Source: Rebecca billardiae RCC1528
Taxonomy: Eukaryota > Haptophyta
DNA length: 64,000 nt
Reading direction: 5' to 3'
NCBI GenBank assembly: GCA_965240325.2
Contig: OZ251239.1
Coordinates: 868,001-932,000, forward strand
Shown: one piece after another, positions 29,572-38,697 of the stretch
Layout of the letters: each line of letters begins with the position of its first letter
How positions within the stretch are numbered: the first letter of the stretch is position 1
Program-made: the position numbers and the translations under genes
Notes under the pieces: generated by a model
The model's database searches: none
The model's input: only the letters and a program-made list of their open reading frames with translations
Told to the model about the DNA's origin: nothing

Positions 29572-30885
29572 ATGACTTCGGTCCCGACGCGGCCGAAGCC
29601 GGCGCCCACCGTGCACGCACCCGAGCCGATCGAGGGCACGCCGTACGTCGTGCCCGCGCGGGCGATCGACTCGTTCAACTTCGACCGGTGGAAGACCTCG
29701 GGCTCGCACACCCGCCTGCGCACATTCGTCGTCTCACTCGCTGAGTCGGTCGCGGGCATTCCGCTGTCAGCCGCGCCGACCGAGGTGCCGCCTGTGGTGC
29801 GCGGGCTGATCTCGCTGCTCGACGCGCTCGAGGCGCACATCGCCAACGTGCCTGCCGCCCACCAGCAGATGCGCTACGGCAACACGGTGCGCCCGCGCGC
29901 GCGACGGCCCGCGCGCTCACGCGCGCCGCGGAGCTGAGCGCCGCCGCGCCCGCTGCTCGCGCGCGCGCGCCGGCGGCGTGCTCCGCAGGCCTTCCGCGAG
30001 TGGCACGCGTGGCTGGACCAATACCTGCAGTCGGGCGCGCTCGTCAGCCACGGCGTGCTCCCGCCCGAGCTCGCGCCCGCCGCGGGCGAGCTCAACCCGT
30101 ACCTTCTCGACTCGTTTGGCAACGCGTGGCGCATAGACTATGGCACGGGGCACGAGCTGGCGTTCGTGTGCCTGCTGTACTGCCTCGCGCAGCTGGGGCT
30201 GCTGCACGTGCCACCGCCGCTGCTCCCTTCCGCCGCGCCGCCCGCCGCCTCGCCCCTCGACTCCTCTCGCGCGCTCCCGCCCGCGGCCGATGGCTCGGAC
30301 GACCGCGCGGCCATCGTGCTCCGCGCCTTCACGCGCTACGTCAAGGTGATGCGCGCGCTGCAGAAGACGTACATGCTCGAGCCGGCGGGGTCGCACGGCG
30401 TGTGGGGTCTGGACGACTACTGCTTCCTGCCGTTCCTCTTCGGCGCCTCGCAGTACGCCGCGCCGCCGGCGCAGGGCGCCGCCGCCGCCGCCGCCGGCCC
30501 GAGCAGTGGCAGCGGCGGCGAGGACGAGGGCGGTGCCGCCACCGACGAGGGCGGCTCGGCGGCGGCGGCGCCGACGCCCGCCACGCGCGTGCCGCGGCCC
30601 GCAGTCGTCCTCGACGAGCAGCGCCGCGCCGAGCTCGCCGCCGAGAACCTGTACCTGGAGTCGGTGCAGTTCGTGTGCTCCGTCAAGGGCCCGCGCCTCT
30701 CCGAGCACTCGCCCATGCTCACCGACATCGCGGGCGTGGGCGGCTGGCCGCTGATCGCGTCTGGCCTGCTGCGCATGTATGACGCGGAGGTGCTGGGCAA
30801 GCGGCCGGTCGTGCAGCACCTCGTCTTCGGCACGCTTCTGCCATGGGAGCCCGGGCCGACGCCGGGCGCGCCCTCGCCATCGTGA
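29572..30885 (+). CDS. PTPA: PP2A activator, peptidyl-prolyl isomerase PTPA
   Basis: Exons 29572-29886 and 29989-30885 give 403 aa; the 102-nt intron has a GTGCGC donor and is phase 0. PTPA loads metal into, and activates, the PP2A catalytic subunit and has prolyl isomerase activity. The N-terminus has the family pattern FDRWKTSGSHTRLRTFV. The splice joins MRYGNT to AFREWHAWLDQ as expected. Then come the signatures NPYLLDSFGNAWRIDYGTGH (residues about 130-150) and GSHGVWGLDDYCFLPFLFG (about 240-258). The protein ends with ENLYLESVQFVCSVK and LLRMYDAEVLGKRPVVQH. An Ala/Ser/Gly-rich insert of about 55 residues sits between the last two blocks, as does a Pro-rich insert near residue 175. The PP2A B''-like gene at 12367 serves the same phosphatase. 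Confidence 0.95.
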
Positions 30886-31010
30886 GCCCGCCCGTGCTGC
30901 CAGGTCCTCCGCCGTACTGTAGTACTCTGTAGGACGCGGGCCCTGCGTCCGCGCGCGCCGCGTTTCGTCATTTGTCGTTGCGATGAATAGTATATATATA
31001 TATACATATA

Positions 31011-31171
31011 TTAACGACGTGGTATGCAACGGGCAGGCGTCAGAGTCAGCAAGCTGTAGCAGCAGATCGAGCAGCAGAGACAAACACCAGGATCAGCGCT
31101 CCTCGCCGTCGTCCCCCCCCTCATAGTCGCCCATCACTCCATCGCCGAGCGGAAGCTCGACGCACCGTCTG
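31011..31171 (-). repeat. Dispersed ~180-bp repeat, inverted copy
   Basis: Reverse complement of the repeat at 21528-21718, beginning with TTAACGACGTGGTATGCAAC and ending with CTCGACGCACCGTCTGG. A run of Cs at 31115-31122 corresponds to the G run at 21583-21592. Confidence 0.8.
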
Positions 31172-31329
31172 GCGTCGACGCGCACGCGCCACCGCGGTGG
31201 TCGCGGTGCCACGCGTCGTCAGCCGTCGTCTCGAAGTAGTCGTCGTATGCAGCGCCCCCGCGGGCGCGTGCCCCCGGGCGCACGTGCGCCATGCGCGCGC
31301 GGGCGATGAGCACATATATATATATATGC

Positions 31330-31412
31330 GGGTACAGTTTATTACTAAGAATAAGAGACGCACACAGCTCAAGCAGGCGAGATTGACGCCCGCCAACTGT
31401 CACCGCCCATGA
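31330..31412 (-). repeat. Dispersed TCTCTTATTCTTAG-type motif, inverted copy
   Basis: Reverse complement of the ends of the 22 kb tandem copies: it reads back as TTCATGGGCGGTGACAG, TTGGCGGGCGTCAATCTCGC, CTGAGCTGTGTGCGTCTC, TTATTCTTAGTAATAAACTG. Related copies are near 22168, 22478, 46677 and 51614. Confidence 0.8.
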
Positions 31413-32546
31413 AGCCGTATGTACCGATCAGTAGTATATAGTATTATAATTAAATAATTGCGGTATACTACAGTACTACTATAAAGTACTAGTGAATACA
31501 TGTGGACGCGAGTCTCGCAGTGGCCAGTGCGCGAAGCGGTCGGCAAGGGTCGGGCGCGCGCCCGGGGCGATGTTCAAGGACGATAGGCTTCGCGCGCCAG
31601 GCCGCCTCGCGCCGCCGCTCGGGAGCCCGATCACGTTTCACGCGCCTGTTGAAGTGTACGCTCGCCGCCAGCCGCAGGAGTGACAGGCTCCTCGGCCATC
31701 GGCAGTAACGGGCTTGACGACTGCTGTACTGAAAGCGGCTATGAGCGCATCAGACCGAGCAATGCGACGCATTCGGGTCTCGCGAGCTTTCATACGCTGG
31801 CCGGTGTCCGCACGGTGTCCGCACGTTCTTGTCTACGCATGCCTGTTGCGTTGCGCTGCCTTCCTGCTATCGTCTCGAGCTGAGCATGATTGTCCGTTTT
31901 GGTGTTGCGCAATCAATCGATGGCCTTATATAAATTGCGTGAGTGCCGATCCATGCAGGCGCCAGCTTGGCGGCGCGAGGCGAACTGCCGCGCGACCATC
32001 ATGCGTGGACCTTACCCGGGCGAGCGCTCGACCCGCGCTGACCGCTCCGTGTACCTCTCGCGCCACTGGCGGCTGGCACGTGGCGAGCGACGTGGCTGGC
32101 TCTTGGCACGGCACGCGGGCGCGTGCTAGTGTGAAGCACGGCGAGGCACCGGCAAGCCCGGCAATCGGCGTGAGCGCGTACTACACGCTGCTCAGCAGGC
32201 GATACATCGCGCGCGCCGCCCCTCCAGCCGGCTCATGCGTGTCGTGGCAGCCCGCGCGCCCTTTGGCGCAGCGGTCCAGGAGACTCCGGGAGTTGTACCT
32301 GGTATCCGAGGATGGAGGACTGATTGGAGATTCCGAGCGCGACTGCCCATTATTTATAATAGTGAGGTCGCAACGAATCAGGCAATCAGCCGCACGCGTG
32401 ATTGCTGTACATGTGCGTCTCTTCATTCAGTTTATTCGCCGAACTTTCTCGTCGCAAGAGCGCGCCTCTGCCTAAAAACCCACGCACTCACTTTCCGAGG
32501 GATTCTGCGCTTTTGTGAGAGACTCGGGGCTTGCTCACCATCGGCG

Positions 32547-34346
32547 ATGTCGTCGCGGCAGCTGCTAGCGTTGGCCCTGGCGGCGGCTGCGGCCACCAGC
32601 GCGCACGCCAATGTCATCATCACCGAGTCCTCGGATGCCCCCGAACTGGTAGGCACCTCCGCGCCGTTCTGCCGGCACTTCTTTCCAAACTCCGACCGCT
32701 CTGAGTACAGCCTGCAGGCTGAGATCGTGGCGCTCGAGTCCCATGACGTGGACTGGACCTCGTGCGAGATGCGGTACACGGGGGATGCCGACCTGAAGGG
32801 CAAGATCGTCGTGTGGGTCCAGGCGCCCAGCCACGTCTGCACCACGGTTGCTATTTTCAGGTTCGGCCACGAGTCTGGCTTTGCCGCCCAGCTCATGTAC
32901 TACCCCAGCACGCTGAGGCCAGGTCTGAATCACATCAAGGCCGGCTTCTGGCGCAACGTGTGGCGCGGGCGCAAGCCCACCGTTGACGATCCACCGCTTG
33001 GACGCACCGGCGAGTTCACCGCGCCCCCGTCCATCCCCATCATGAACGCGCTCCGCGCAGGCAAGCGGATGAAGGCGCGCATGGTCGTCGAGGAGGTGCT
33101 GTGGGAGCGCTTCGAGCGCGGCGCGTTCTTCGCGATCTGGCGAGGACTGGTCGTTCTGGTCGCCAGCTTCGCCATCGAGCTGTCCGCGACGCGGCTGTAC
33201 GCCTTCGTCAAGCAGGACGGCGCGTTGCGCTTCAGTGTGCCGAACATTGTGATGAGCGGGTGCCTCGTGGCCAACGTCAACCGCTGCGTGTACATAGGCA
33301 TGGGCCCGTTCCTGAGCACGCCCAACCTCTCGGTGCCGGCGAGTAACATCCTGCTCGTGCTGTCTTCGTCGACGGAGTACTGCACGTCGGCGGTGTTCGT
33401 CGCGTACGTGTCCCTCAGCCTGAAGAAGGACGGGATGGCGCAGCCCGGCCTGTCACGCACAACCGTTAGAGCGCTCCTCGCGCTCGTCTGCGTCGCCTTC
33501 CTCTTCGACATGTTGGCCGCCACGCTGTACATGTTCCGAAGCGGGATCTACGAGGTGCTCGGCGCGCGCGCGGCACGCGGCGCGCGCGCGGGCGGGGTGT
33601 GGACCGCGTGTGCGCTACCCATCACGCACTCCTCCTCGTGCCCGTGTGCCTGCTGCCGCTGCGCCCGCGCGCGCTGGCCGCTGCTTCAGGCGATGGTCGT
33701 CAACTCGTGCATCCTCCCCCTCTGCACGGCTTTGGCCTGCATCTGGGCAGACATGAAGCTGCGCAGAATGCGGTGGCACATCAACCATACCGCGTTCCTC
33801 AAGCGTATCAGCTTCAAGCTGCGCGCGACCAGCTGCCTCTCGCTCGCCTTCATCCCGGTGCCGCCGCTGATCCTCATCCTGATGCACAACCCGTTCACAA
33901 TGGTCTGCATCTTCACGTACGCCATGTGCGTGCTCACCGCCACGTCGGTGGTGCAGGTCACCAACTTCTGGCCGACGTCGACCCGGGTGCCGAGGGGCCC
34001 TATCCTCTACACCGTGGAGACGCTCGCAGGTCGCCGCCTGTTACACTCTCTCCTCGGCGCCAACTCATTAGAGGCTTACTGCAACACGCCCGTGGCGATC
34101 GGCGCAGCCCCGGACGAGGAGGCCAGCACCAATGACGTGCTCGCAAGTCGCCGCCTGTTGCACTCTACTCTACCTGGGCCCACCAACTCCTTGGAGACGA
34201 TCGGCGCAGCCCCTGTCGAGGAGGCCAGCACCAAGCATAACGACATGCAGAATGCTGCGGCTGCGGCGCCGCCGACTGCCGCCGAACTACGCCACGACGA
34301 CTACAGGCAATCGCGGGCAATAAGAAGTCAGAGATCTCACGGCTAG
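32547..34346 (+). CDS. Secretory 7TM protein with lumenal N-terminal domain
   Basis: Exons 32547-33554 and 33690-34346 give 554 aa; the 135-nt intron (GAG|GTGCTCGG to GCTTCAG|GCG) is phase 0, in frame and free of stops. A signal peptide (LLALALAAAAATSAHA) is followed by a lumenal domain of about 150 residues. Its segment LKGKIVVWVQAPSHVCTTVA with a following FAAQLMYYP recalls a protease-associated (PA) fold, tentatively. Seven hydrophobic segments then lie at about residues 190-217, 230-252, 262-288, 302-325, 338-355 (after splicing), 380-398 and 402-422. I do not recognise the 7TM family. The tail contains two similar units of about 35 residues: RRLLHSLLGANSLE with IGAAPDEEASTN, then RRLLHSTLPGPTNSLE with IGAAPVEEASTK. 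The start gives the signal peptide; the longer upstream frame is unlikely. Confidence 0.75.
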   Translation: MSSRQLLALALAAAAATSAHANVIITESSDAPELVGTSAPFCRHFFPNSDRSEYSLQAEIVALESHDVDWTSCEMRYTGDADLKGKIVVWVQAPSHVCTTVAIFRFGHESGFAAQLMYYPSTLRPGLNHIKAGFWRNVWRGRKPTVDDPPLGRTGEFTAPPSIPIMNALRAGKRMKARMVVEEVLWERFERGAFFAIWRGLVVLVASFAIELSATRLYAFVKQDGALRFSVPNIVMSGCLVANVNRCVYIGMGPFLSTPNLSVPASNILLVLSSSTEYCTSAVFVAYVSLSLKKDGMAQPGLSRTTVRALLALVCVAFLFDMLAATLYMFRSGIYEVLGARAARGARAGGVWTACALPITHSSSCPCACCRCARARWPLLQAMVVNSCILPLCTALACIWADMKLRRMRWHINHTAFLKRISFKLRATSCLSLAFIPVPPLILILMHNPFTMVCIFTYAMCVLTATSVVQVTNFWPTSTRVPRGPILYTVETLAGRRLLHSLLGANSLEAYCNTPVAIGAAPDEEASTNDVLASRRLLHSTLPGPTNSLETIGAAPVEEASTKHNDMQNAAAAAPPTAAELRHDDYRQSRAIRSQRSHG

Positions 34347-34851
34347 CCTCGGTTTCTTAGCCGTTCGGTAGGCCGAGCGCCTACGGAGGCTCAGTTTCTT
34401 AGCTAGGTCCGCCCGCCGCGCAGGCGCGGGGGGGCAGCCTGGGCGGGGCGGGGGCAGACTCCCCCCGCTGAGTCTTTAGGCCCGGCCGGCGAGGCCGACG
34501 AACGAAAATTTTGGGCCTTTTTGGAGCAAATCTGATGGCATGATGTGAGCAAATCTGGCATGATGTTGCATGGATGCTGCGGTGCACTGGCCAGGAGTCA
34601 GTCATCAGGAGAAGTCGGGACTTGGCCTGTACTCGTAATCGGGCTGCGCGCCTCGTCCCCGACGGGCCGACTGCGCCTCGCCCTCGGCGGACCACTCGTC
34701 AGCCGGGACGACGTAGTCCCGGTTTCTTAGTGTGACTATGATGCGTATAGCGAACCAGCCAATCGCTAGTCTCAGTTTCTAGGCCAGATCCGCAGATAGC
34801 AAGCCCCAGTTTCTTAACGTGACAGCTCCTTATTGCCCGCGATTGCCTGTA
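34302..34851. repeat. 23-bp perfect inverted repeat pair enclosing ~500 bp
   Basis: 34302-34324 (TACAGGCAATCGCGGGCAAT then AAG) is the exact reverse complement of 34829-34851. The left half lies in the last codons of the 7TM gene. The spacer holds the repeated TTTCTTAG words. Confidence 0.75.
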
Positions 34852-35168
34852 TCATCATATCATCGTCATCAGTACCGCGACCAGCAGGAGCAGGACCCGG
34901 TGGCAGCGGAGTAGGACACGCAAACGGCGGAGCCGCGACGACCAGCTCCGCCGCCAGTAGCAGCAGCAGCAGCAGTGATGGCGGCGGCGACATTTGTCGA
35001 GATCACTCGCCTATATATTTAACGACGACGTGGTAGCTATAAACGGGCAGCGCCTATATATATTAACGACGTATGATGAGTATATATATATATGAGTATA
35101 TATATACTCATGTTGCACTCTGAGCCTGACGCTTGTCCGATGCTGCCACGTCGTTAAATATATATACT
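34347..35168. other. Intergenic region with short repeats
   Basis: 822 bp between the 7TM gene and the retrotransposon. A TTTCTTAG word preceded by CAG or CGG recurs five times (about 34351, 34391, 34721, 34772 with a base change, 34806). A perfect 23-bp inverted pair (34302-34324, inside the preceding CDS, and 34829-34851) brackets them. 35010-35110 is TA-rich, and the dispersed module at 35113-35166 abuts the retrotransposon. Confidence 0.6.
35113..35166 (+). repeat. Dispersed 54-bp module, copy left of the retrotransposon
   Basis: Identical over 54 bp to 38937-38990: begins TGTTGCACTCTGAGCCTGAC and ends CCACGTCGTTAAATATATA. Looser copies are at about 21665-21718, 21786-21843 and, inverted, at the start of 31011. 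The module always leads into a TA run. Confidence 0.85.
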
Positions 35169-35488
35169 TGTCAAAGGAATCGCCAATCTACAGTGATTTC
35201 CAATTTCCAATCCAACATTTTACTCGCAGTCACACAGTGGCGGCGCGACCGCTGCGGCGGCGCTCGCACAAAATCCTCCAAAATCAACCTGAACCTCATC
35301 CTAAAATACAGCAGGACAGCATGGCTGGCGGCGACCTGGCGGCGACATCTCGAAGCATTCCAGATGCTTCTGAAATGAACGAAACATGAGCCGATCACAC
35401 AAAACACGCTGAGCTCACCACCGCAAAACAAGAGCCGAAGCTCGTCGACCGCGACTCGACCGTCAAGCTCAAGACGCGTTCCCTGAAA
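35169..35488 (+). repeat. 5' long terminal repeat
   Basis: Starts TGTCAAAGGAATCGCC, ends GCGTTCCCTGAAA. Apart from the penultimate base the sequence equals the 3' LTR. It should hold the promoter and RNA start of the element. Confidence 0.93.
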
Positions 35489-36369
35489 TGCTAGCACGGT
35501 GCTGGGAGAACTTGGGCAAGGATGGAGACGATGAGAACAGCGGCAAGGACGTGAACGGCCATCAGCCCGCCCCAGTTGCTCCCCTCATTGGGTTGAAGCC
35601 AGGCGTGGCCGAGCGCGCGGCAATGCCGCGCGGCTCATCGGCGGTTGCGCGCAAGCGCACGCCAGACTACCTCGCCGCTGCCCTGAGGGGCATGCAGGCT
35701 GAGAAGAACCGGCAAGGCGAGAAGCTCACGCTTCTCCGCAAGCCCATCTCCAGCGCCTCCGGGCCTGGCAACATCGCTGACCTGAACTCAGGCAGCATCG
35801 TGTCGTATGCGCGCAATGCTGCATCGCACGCAAGGCCTCGAGCCGACATCAAGGATCACCTTGAGGAGGAGGTTCGCGCACAGCGCGGTGAGGAGGAGCG
35901 TTGCCGCTCGCATCCCCCGCCATCGCGACACTCCATCCGCACGCACGTCGTTGCGCAGGGGATCTCAACAACTACTGCCCGGGACTCTGCGCCCGCGAGC
36001 GCGGTTCTTCAAGAGCGCGCGGCTGAGAGCCCGCAGCTCAAGGAGTGCCTTGCGGCCTCCGAGTCATCGAACGAGGTCACCGAGCGTTCCGGGGCAGATG
36101 CAGCGCTCGACGCTGCTGCCGCCGATGACGCTTTGACCGTCGAGGCCCTCGAGCCTGCCGACGCTGCTCGGCGTGCTGGCCTTCTGGCCGCCGCCAATGA
36201 CATTGACAGCGCGGTCGTGACCGCAGTCAGTCTGCAGCCTCGCGCGCATGACACTGTGTCTGAGTCTGACCGATCGAACGATGACATTAGCACCGATGAG
36301 TGCGACTCAAACGATCGACCTGTATGGTCTGGCAGAGCAAACTATGCTCCAAGATGCTACGACGCGTGA
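35488..36369 (+). CDS. Retrotransposon ORF1, N-terminal half of Gag frame
   Basis: 293 aa from the ATG that overlaps the last LTR base. No recognised domain; charged and Ala/Ser-rich, with predicted disorder (for example RADIKDHLEEEVRAQRGEEE). It ends at TGA (36367-36369). The following 27 codons up to the gag ATG at 36451 are open in the same frame, so ORF1 and gag form one frame interrupted by a single TGA followed by C. That may be a readthrough stop or a recent mutation. Confidence 0.7.
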   Translation: MLARCWENLGKDGDDENSGKDVNGHQPAPVAPLIGLKPGVAERAAMPRGSSAVARKRTPDYLAAALRGMQAEKNRQGEKLTLLRKPISSASGPGNIADLNSGSIVSYARNAASHARPRADIKDHLEEEVRAQRGEEERCRSHPPPSRHSIRTHVVAQGISTTTARDSAPASAVLQERAAESPQLKECLAASESSNEVTERSGADAALDAAAADDALTVEALEPADAARRAGLLAAANDIDSAVVTAVSLQPRAHDTVSESDRSNDDISTDECDSNDRPVWSGRANYAPRCYDA

Positions 36370-36450
36370 CTCAGTCACCGCGAGCACCAGCCCCAATATT
36401 CAATTATTCATTGCCAGGGCCGAACCAAACCCATCGTCGTATTTTTGGAG

Positions 36451-38103
36451 ATGACCAACAAATACGTTTACCCCAAAATTCACGGGGCCCTCGCAGGCCT
36501 CACGATGGCTTCCGAAGCCGAGCTGCTCGCCACGAGCGACACAAGCAGCCGCGAGATGACCGCCGCAGAGACGGCAGAGTCCTCGTCTGGCACGTATCGA
36601 CTCGCGTCGAACGTAGGAAGCGCATACGATGCAGGGGGGGCATCATACACCTGCTTGACGGCAAAGCCGCAGCAAAACCAAGTTGGCGAGCGCGACGCGC
36701 ATGCGCATGCATCAGCTGCGTCAGCCATCACAACGCCACACTCTTGCAAGGAAGAGTATTCCGCCGAAGCTGCCGCGGATGCGCATGCATCTCCGCTGGA
36801 CAGAACGAGCGTGAAGAAGCCCAAAGAAGGCACCACCACCTCGATGAGGGTCACTCCTCGCTCGAAGGTAGAGCGCGAATCGCCACAGAGCGCGCGCGAC
36901 ACATCGACCAATGCACTTGTGTCGAAGAAGCGTGACTGGATAGTCATCGAAGGAGGAGTCACAGACTCTAATCCAAACAAGAAGGAACGTGTGTTCATGG
37001 CACGCGAATCCTCGGCAGGAGTGGACATACCCGCCACACACAAGCTGACACAGTCGGCTCTGAAATCCAAGCGCGCGGTACACAGCGCGATACGGGATGC
37101 ACTCGCAGAAGTGAGCACCTACTACAAGGGCAAATCCTCAGATGTCACACCTGACATAATGGAGCCCAAGGATAGCAAGCTATCCGGCTTTCAACTCATT
37201 GCCAAAGACAAATGGGTGAAAGACGCAGCCAAAATCGATCCATACAAGGCTGACAACGCTGACGCCAACAAGATCGGATCGGTCTACGATCGATCTGCGG
37301 CAGCGATATTCAAGCAGCTGAAGGACTCTATCGAGCCTCAGTTATTCGCCTATCTGGAATCGAAGCTGCACATCAGCGATCCGACCAAGAACTACTTGGA
37401 TCTGGCGCTGCTGCTACAGATATTTGAGCGCGAGCTCAAGATCACAACTATGTCCGAACTCAGGGATGAATTCCTGAAGTTATACCCGACAAAGGTGTCG
37501 CCCATTGGCGCATCGGACATTATCAAGAAATCCGTCGAGCAAGTCCGCTCATCTCGATATGGGAATCTGGACGATGCTACGATGTTGGTCTTCAAGCTGT
37601 ATAACAGCATGCACGACCATCCCCAAGTCTACGAGTCAGTTATCTCGCACTTCGGAGCGCTCACACCCGAGCAATGTGTGGATAACACTGACCAGATAAT
37701 GGCCCAGATGGAAGATGCCTACAAACGGCACGGCTCAATGAAGCTACTCCATCAGAACAATACCAAGGGGAGAGAGACCGAAAATTATTCCAAGATACGC
37801 CAAAATGCTGATTATCAGCAAGGCACGCGGCGACGCGGTGACTTTGAGGGCGCCGAAGTCTTCGCCGCTCAGGCCCAAAAGGCTCCAGCCAATGGCGAGA
37901 GCGGGCCGAATAACTCGGACACCGGCAAACGGTGCACTCACTGTGGTCTCAAGAACCATACTGCCCAGCAGTGTTGGAAGCTCCACCCAGAGCTACGCCC
38001 CAAGGCCAACAATTACAACAAAGGCAAAAACAAGGGAGCCAACAAATTTCCCAAGGAGCGTATCCATTTCCTGGATATTCCTGCTCCGGATGCCTATGAT
38101 TAA
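36451..38103 (+). CDS. Retrotransposon Gag with CCHC zinc knuckle
   Basis: 550 aa from the ATG at 36451. Gag packages the element RNA into virus-like particles. A helical capsid-like region spans about residues 270-450 (AIFKQLKDSIEPQLFAYLES, YLDLALLLQIFERELKI, PQVYESVISHFGALTPEQC). A zinc knuckle CTHCGLKNHTAQQC (C-x2-C-x4-H-x4-C) lies at about 495-508, followed by a basic Lys/Asn tail. No protease, integrase or polymerase motif follows before the stop. The N-terminal 250 residues are acidic and disordered in appearance. Codon use is near neutral in GC, quite unlike the GC-rich host genes. Confidence 0.88.
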   Translation: MTNKYVYPKIHGALAGLTMASEAELLATSDTSSREMTAAETAESSSGTYRLASNVGSAYDAGGASYTCLTAKPQQNQVGERDAHAHASAASAITTPHSCKEEYSAEAAADAHASPLDRTSVKKPKEGTTTSMRVTPRSKVERESPQSARDTSTNALVSKKRDWIVIEGGVTDSNPNKKERVFMARESSAGVDIPATHKLTQSALKSKRAVHSAIRDALAEVSTYYKGKSSDVTPDIMEPKDSKLSGFQLIAKDKWVKDAAKIDPYKADNADANKIGSVYDRSAAAIFKQLKDSIEPQLFAYLESKLHISDPTKNYLDLALLLQIFERELKITTMSELRDEFLKLYPTKVSPIGASDIIKKSVEQVRSSRYGNLDDATMLVFKLYNSMHDHPQVYESVISHFGALTPEQCVDNTDQIMAQMEDAYKRHGSMKLLHQNNTKGRETENYSKIRQNADYQQGTRRRGDFEGAEVFAAQAQKAPANGESGPNNSDTGKRCTHCGLKNHTAQQCWKLHPELRPKANNYNKGKNKGANKFPKERIHFLDIPAPDAYD

Positions 38104-38377
38104 CTATCAAGGCAGGGCATAGCCCAATAACAAGGTCCAAGATCAAGGCCAAAGAGTGAACATATGGTGCAAATAAGCCCAGGACTGACTCGGGTTACCC
38201 AAAACCGTCACACGGAAGTCCCAGCACATGACCCGTATCCTGGCATTGGCAACCATTAGGCATTACTGACTCCAATTCACTCATGCACACAGATGCACAA
38301 ACAATACCAAGCCCAAAATCACTCATAATCCAAGCTTAGTCCTCACAGACGAGCGCATATTGGATATTGAGGGGGGG

Positions 38378-38697
38378 TGTCAAAGGAATCGCCAATCTAC
38401 AGTGATTTCCAATTTCCAATCCAACATTTTACTCGCAGTCACACAGTGGCGGCGCGACCGCTGCGGCGGCGCTCGCACAAAATCCTCCAAAATCAACCTG
38501 AACCTCATCCTAAAATACAGCAGGACAGCATGGCTGGCGGCGACCTGGCGGCGACATCTCGAAGCATTCCAGATGCTTCTGAAATGAACGAAACATGAGC
38601 CGATCACACAAAACACGCTGAGCTCACCACCGCAAAACAAGAGCCGAAGCTCGTCGACCGCGACTCGACCGTCAAGCTCAAGACGCGTTCCCTGACA
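38378..38697 (+). repeat. 3' long terminal repeat
   Basis: Starts TGTCAAAGG directly after the polypurine tract and ends CCCTGACA before the ATACT target duplication. Confidence 0.93.

Larger units (their letters stand above)
30886..32546. other. Intergenic region with dispersed repeats
   Basis: 1.66 kb with no supported gene. 30989-31020 is TA-rich; 31011-31171 and 31330-31412 are dispersed repeats given separately. 31430-31500 is AT-rich. 31500-32400 is moderately GC sequence with frames of 60-80 aa and no recognisable product. The stretch 32400-32546 should hold the 5' UTR of the next gene. Confidence 0.5.
35169..38697 (+). mobile_element. Gag-only LTR retrotransposon (TR-GAG type), intact
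   Basis: 3,529-bp element with two 320-bp LTRs (35169-35488 and 38378-38697) bounded by TGTC...GACA and flanked by a perfect 5-bp target duplication ATACT (35164-35168 and 38698-38702). A polypurine tract GAGGGGGGG (38369-38377) directly abuts the 3' LTR. The interior codes for a Gag-like protein with a CCHC knuckle, but the 274 bp after gag cannot hold protease, integrase, reverse transcriptase or RNase H, so it must move using enzymes supplied elsewhere. Domain content and the 5-bp duplication fit a non-autonomous derivative of a Copia- or Gypsy-like LTR element. LTRs are identical by eye except one base next to the 5' LTR end (35487 A versus 38696 C), pointing to a very recent insertion. 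Coding sequence is about half GC, unlike the host exons. Confidence 0.93.
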
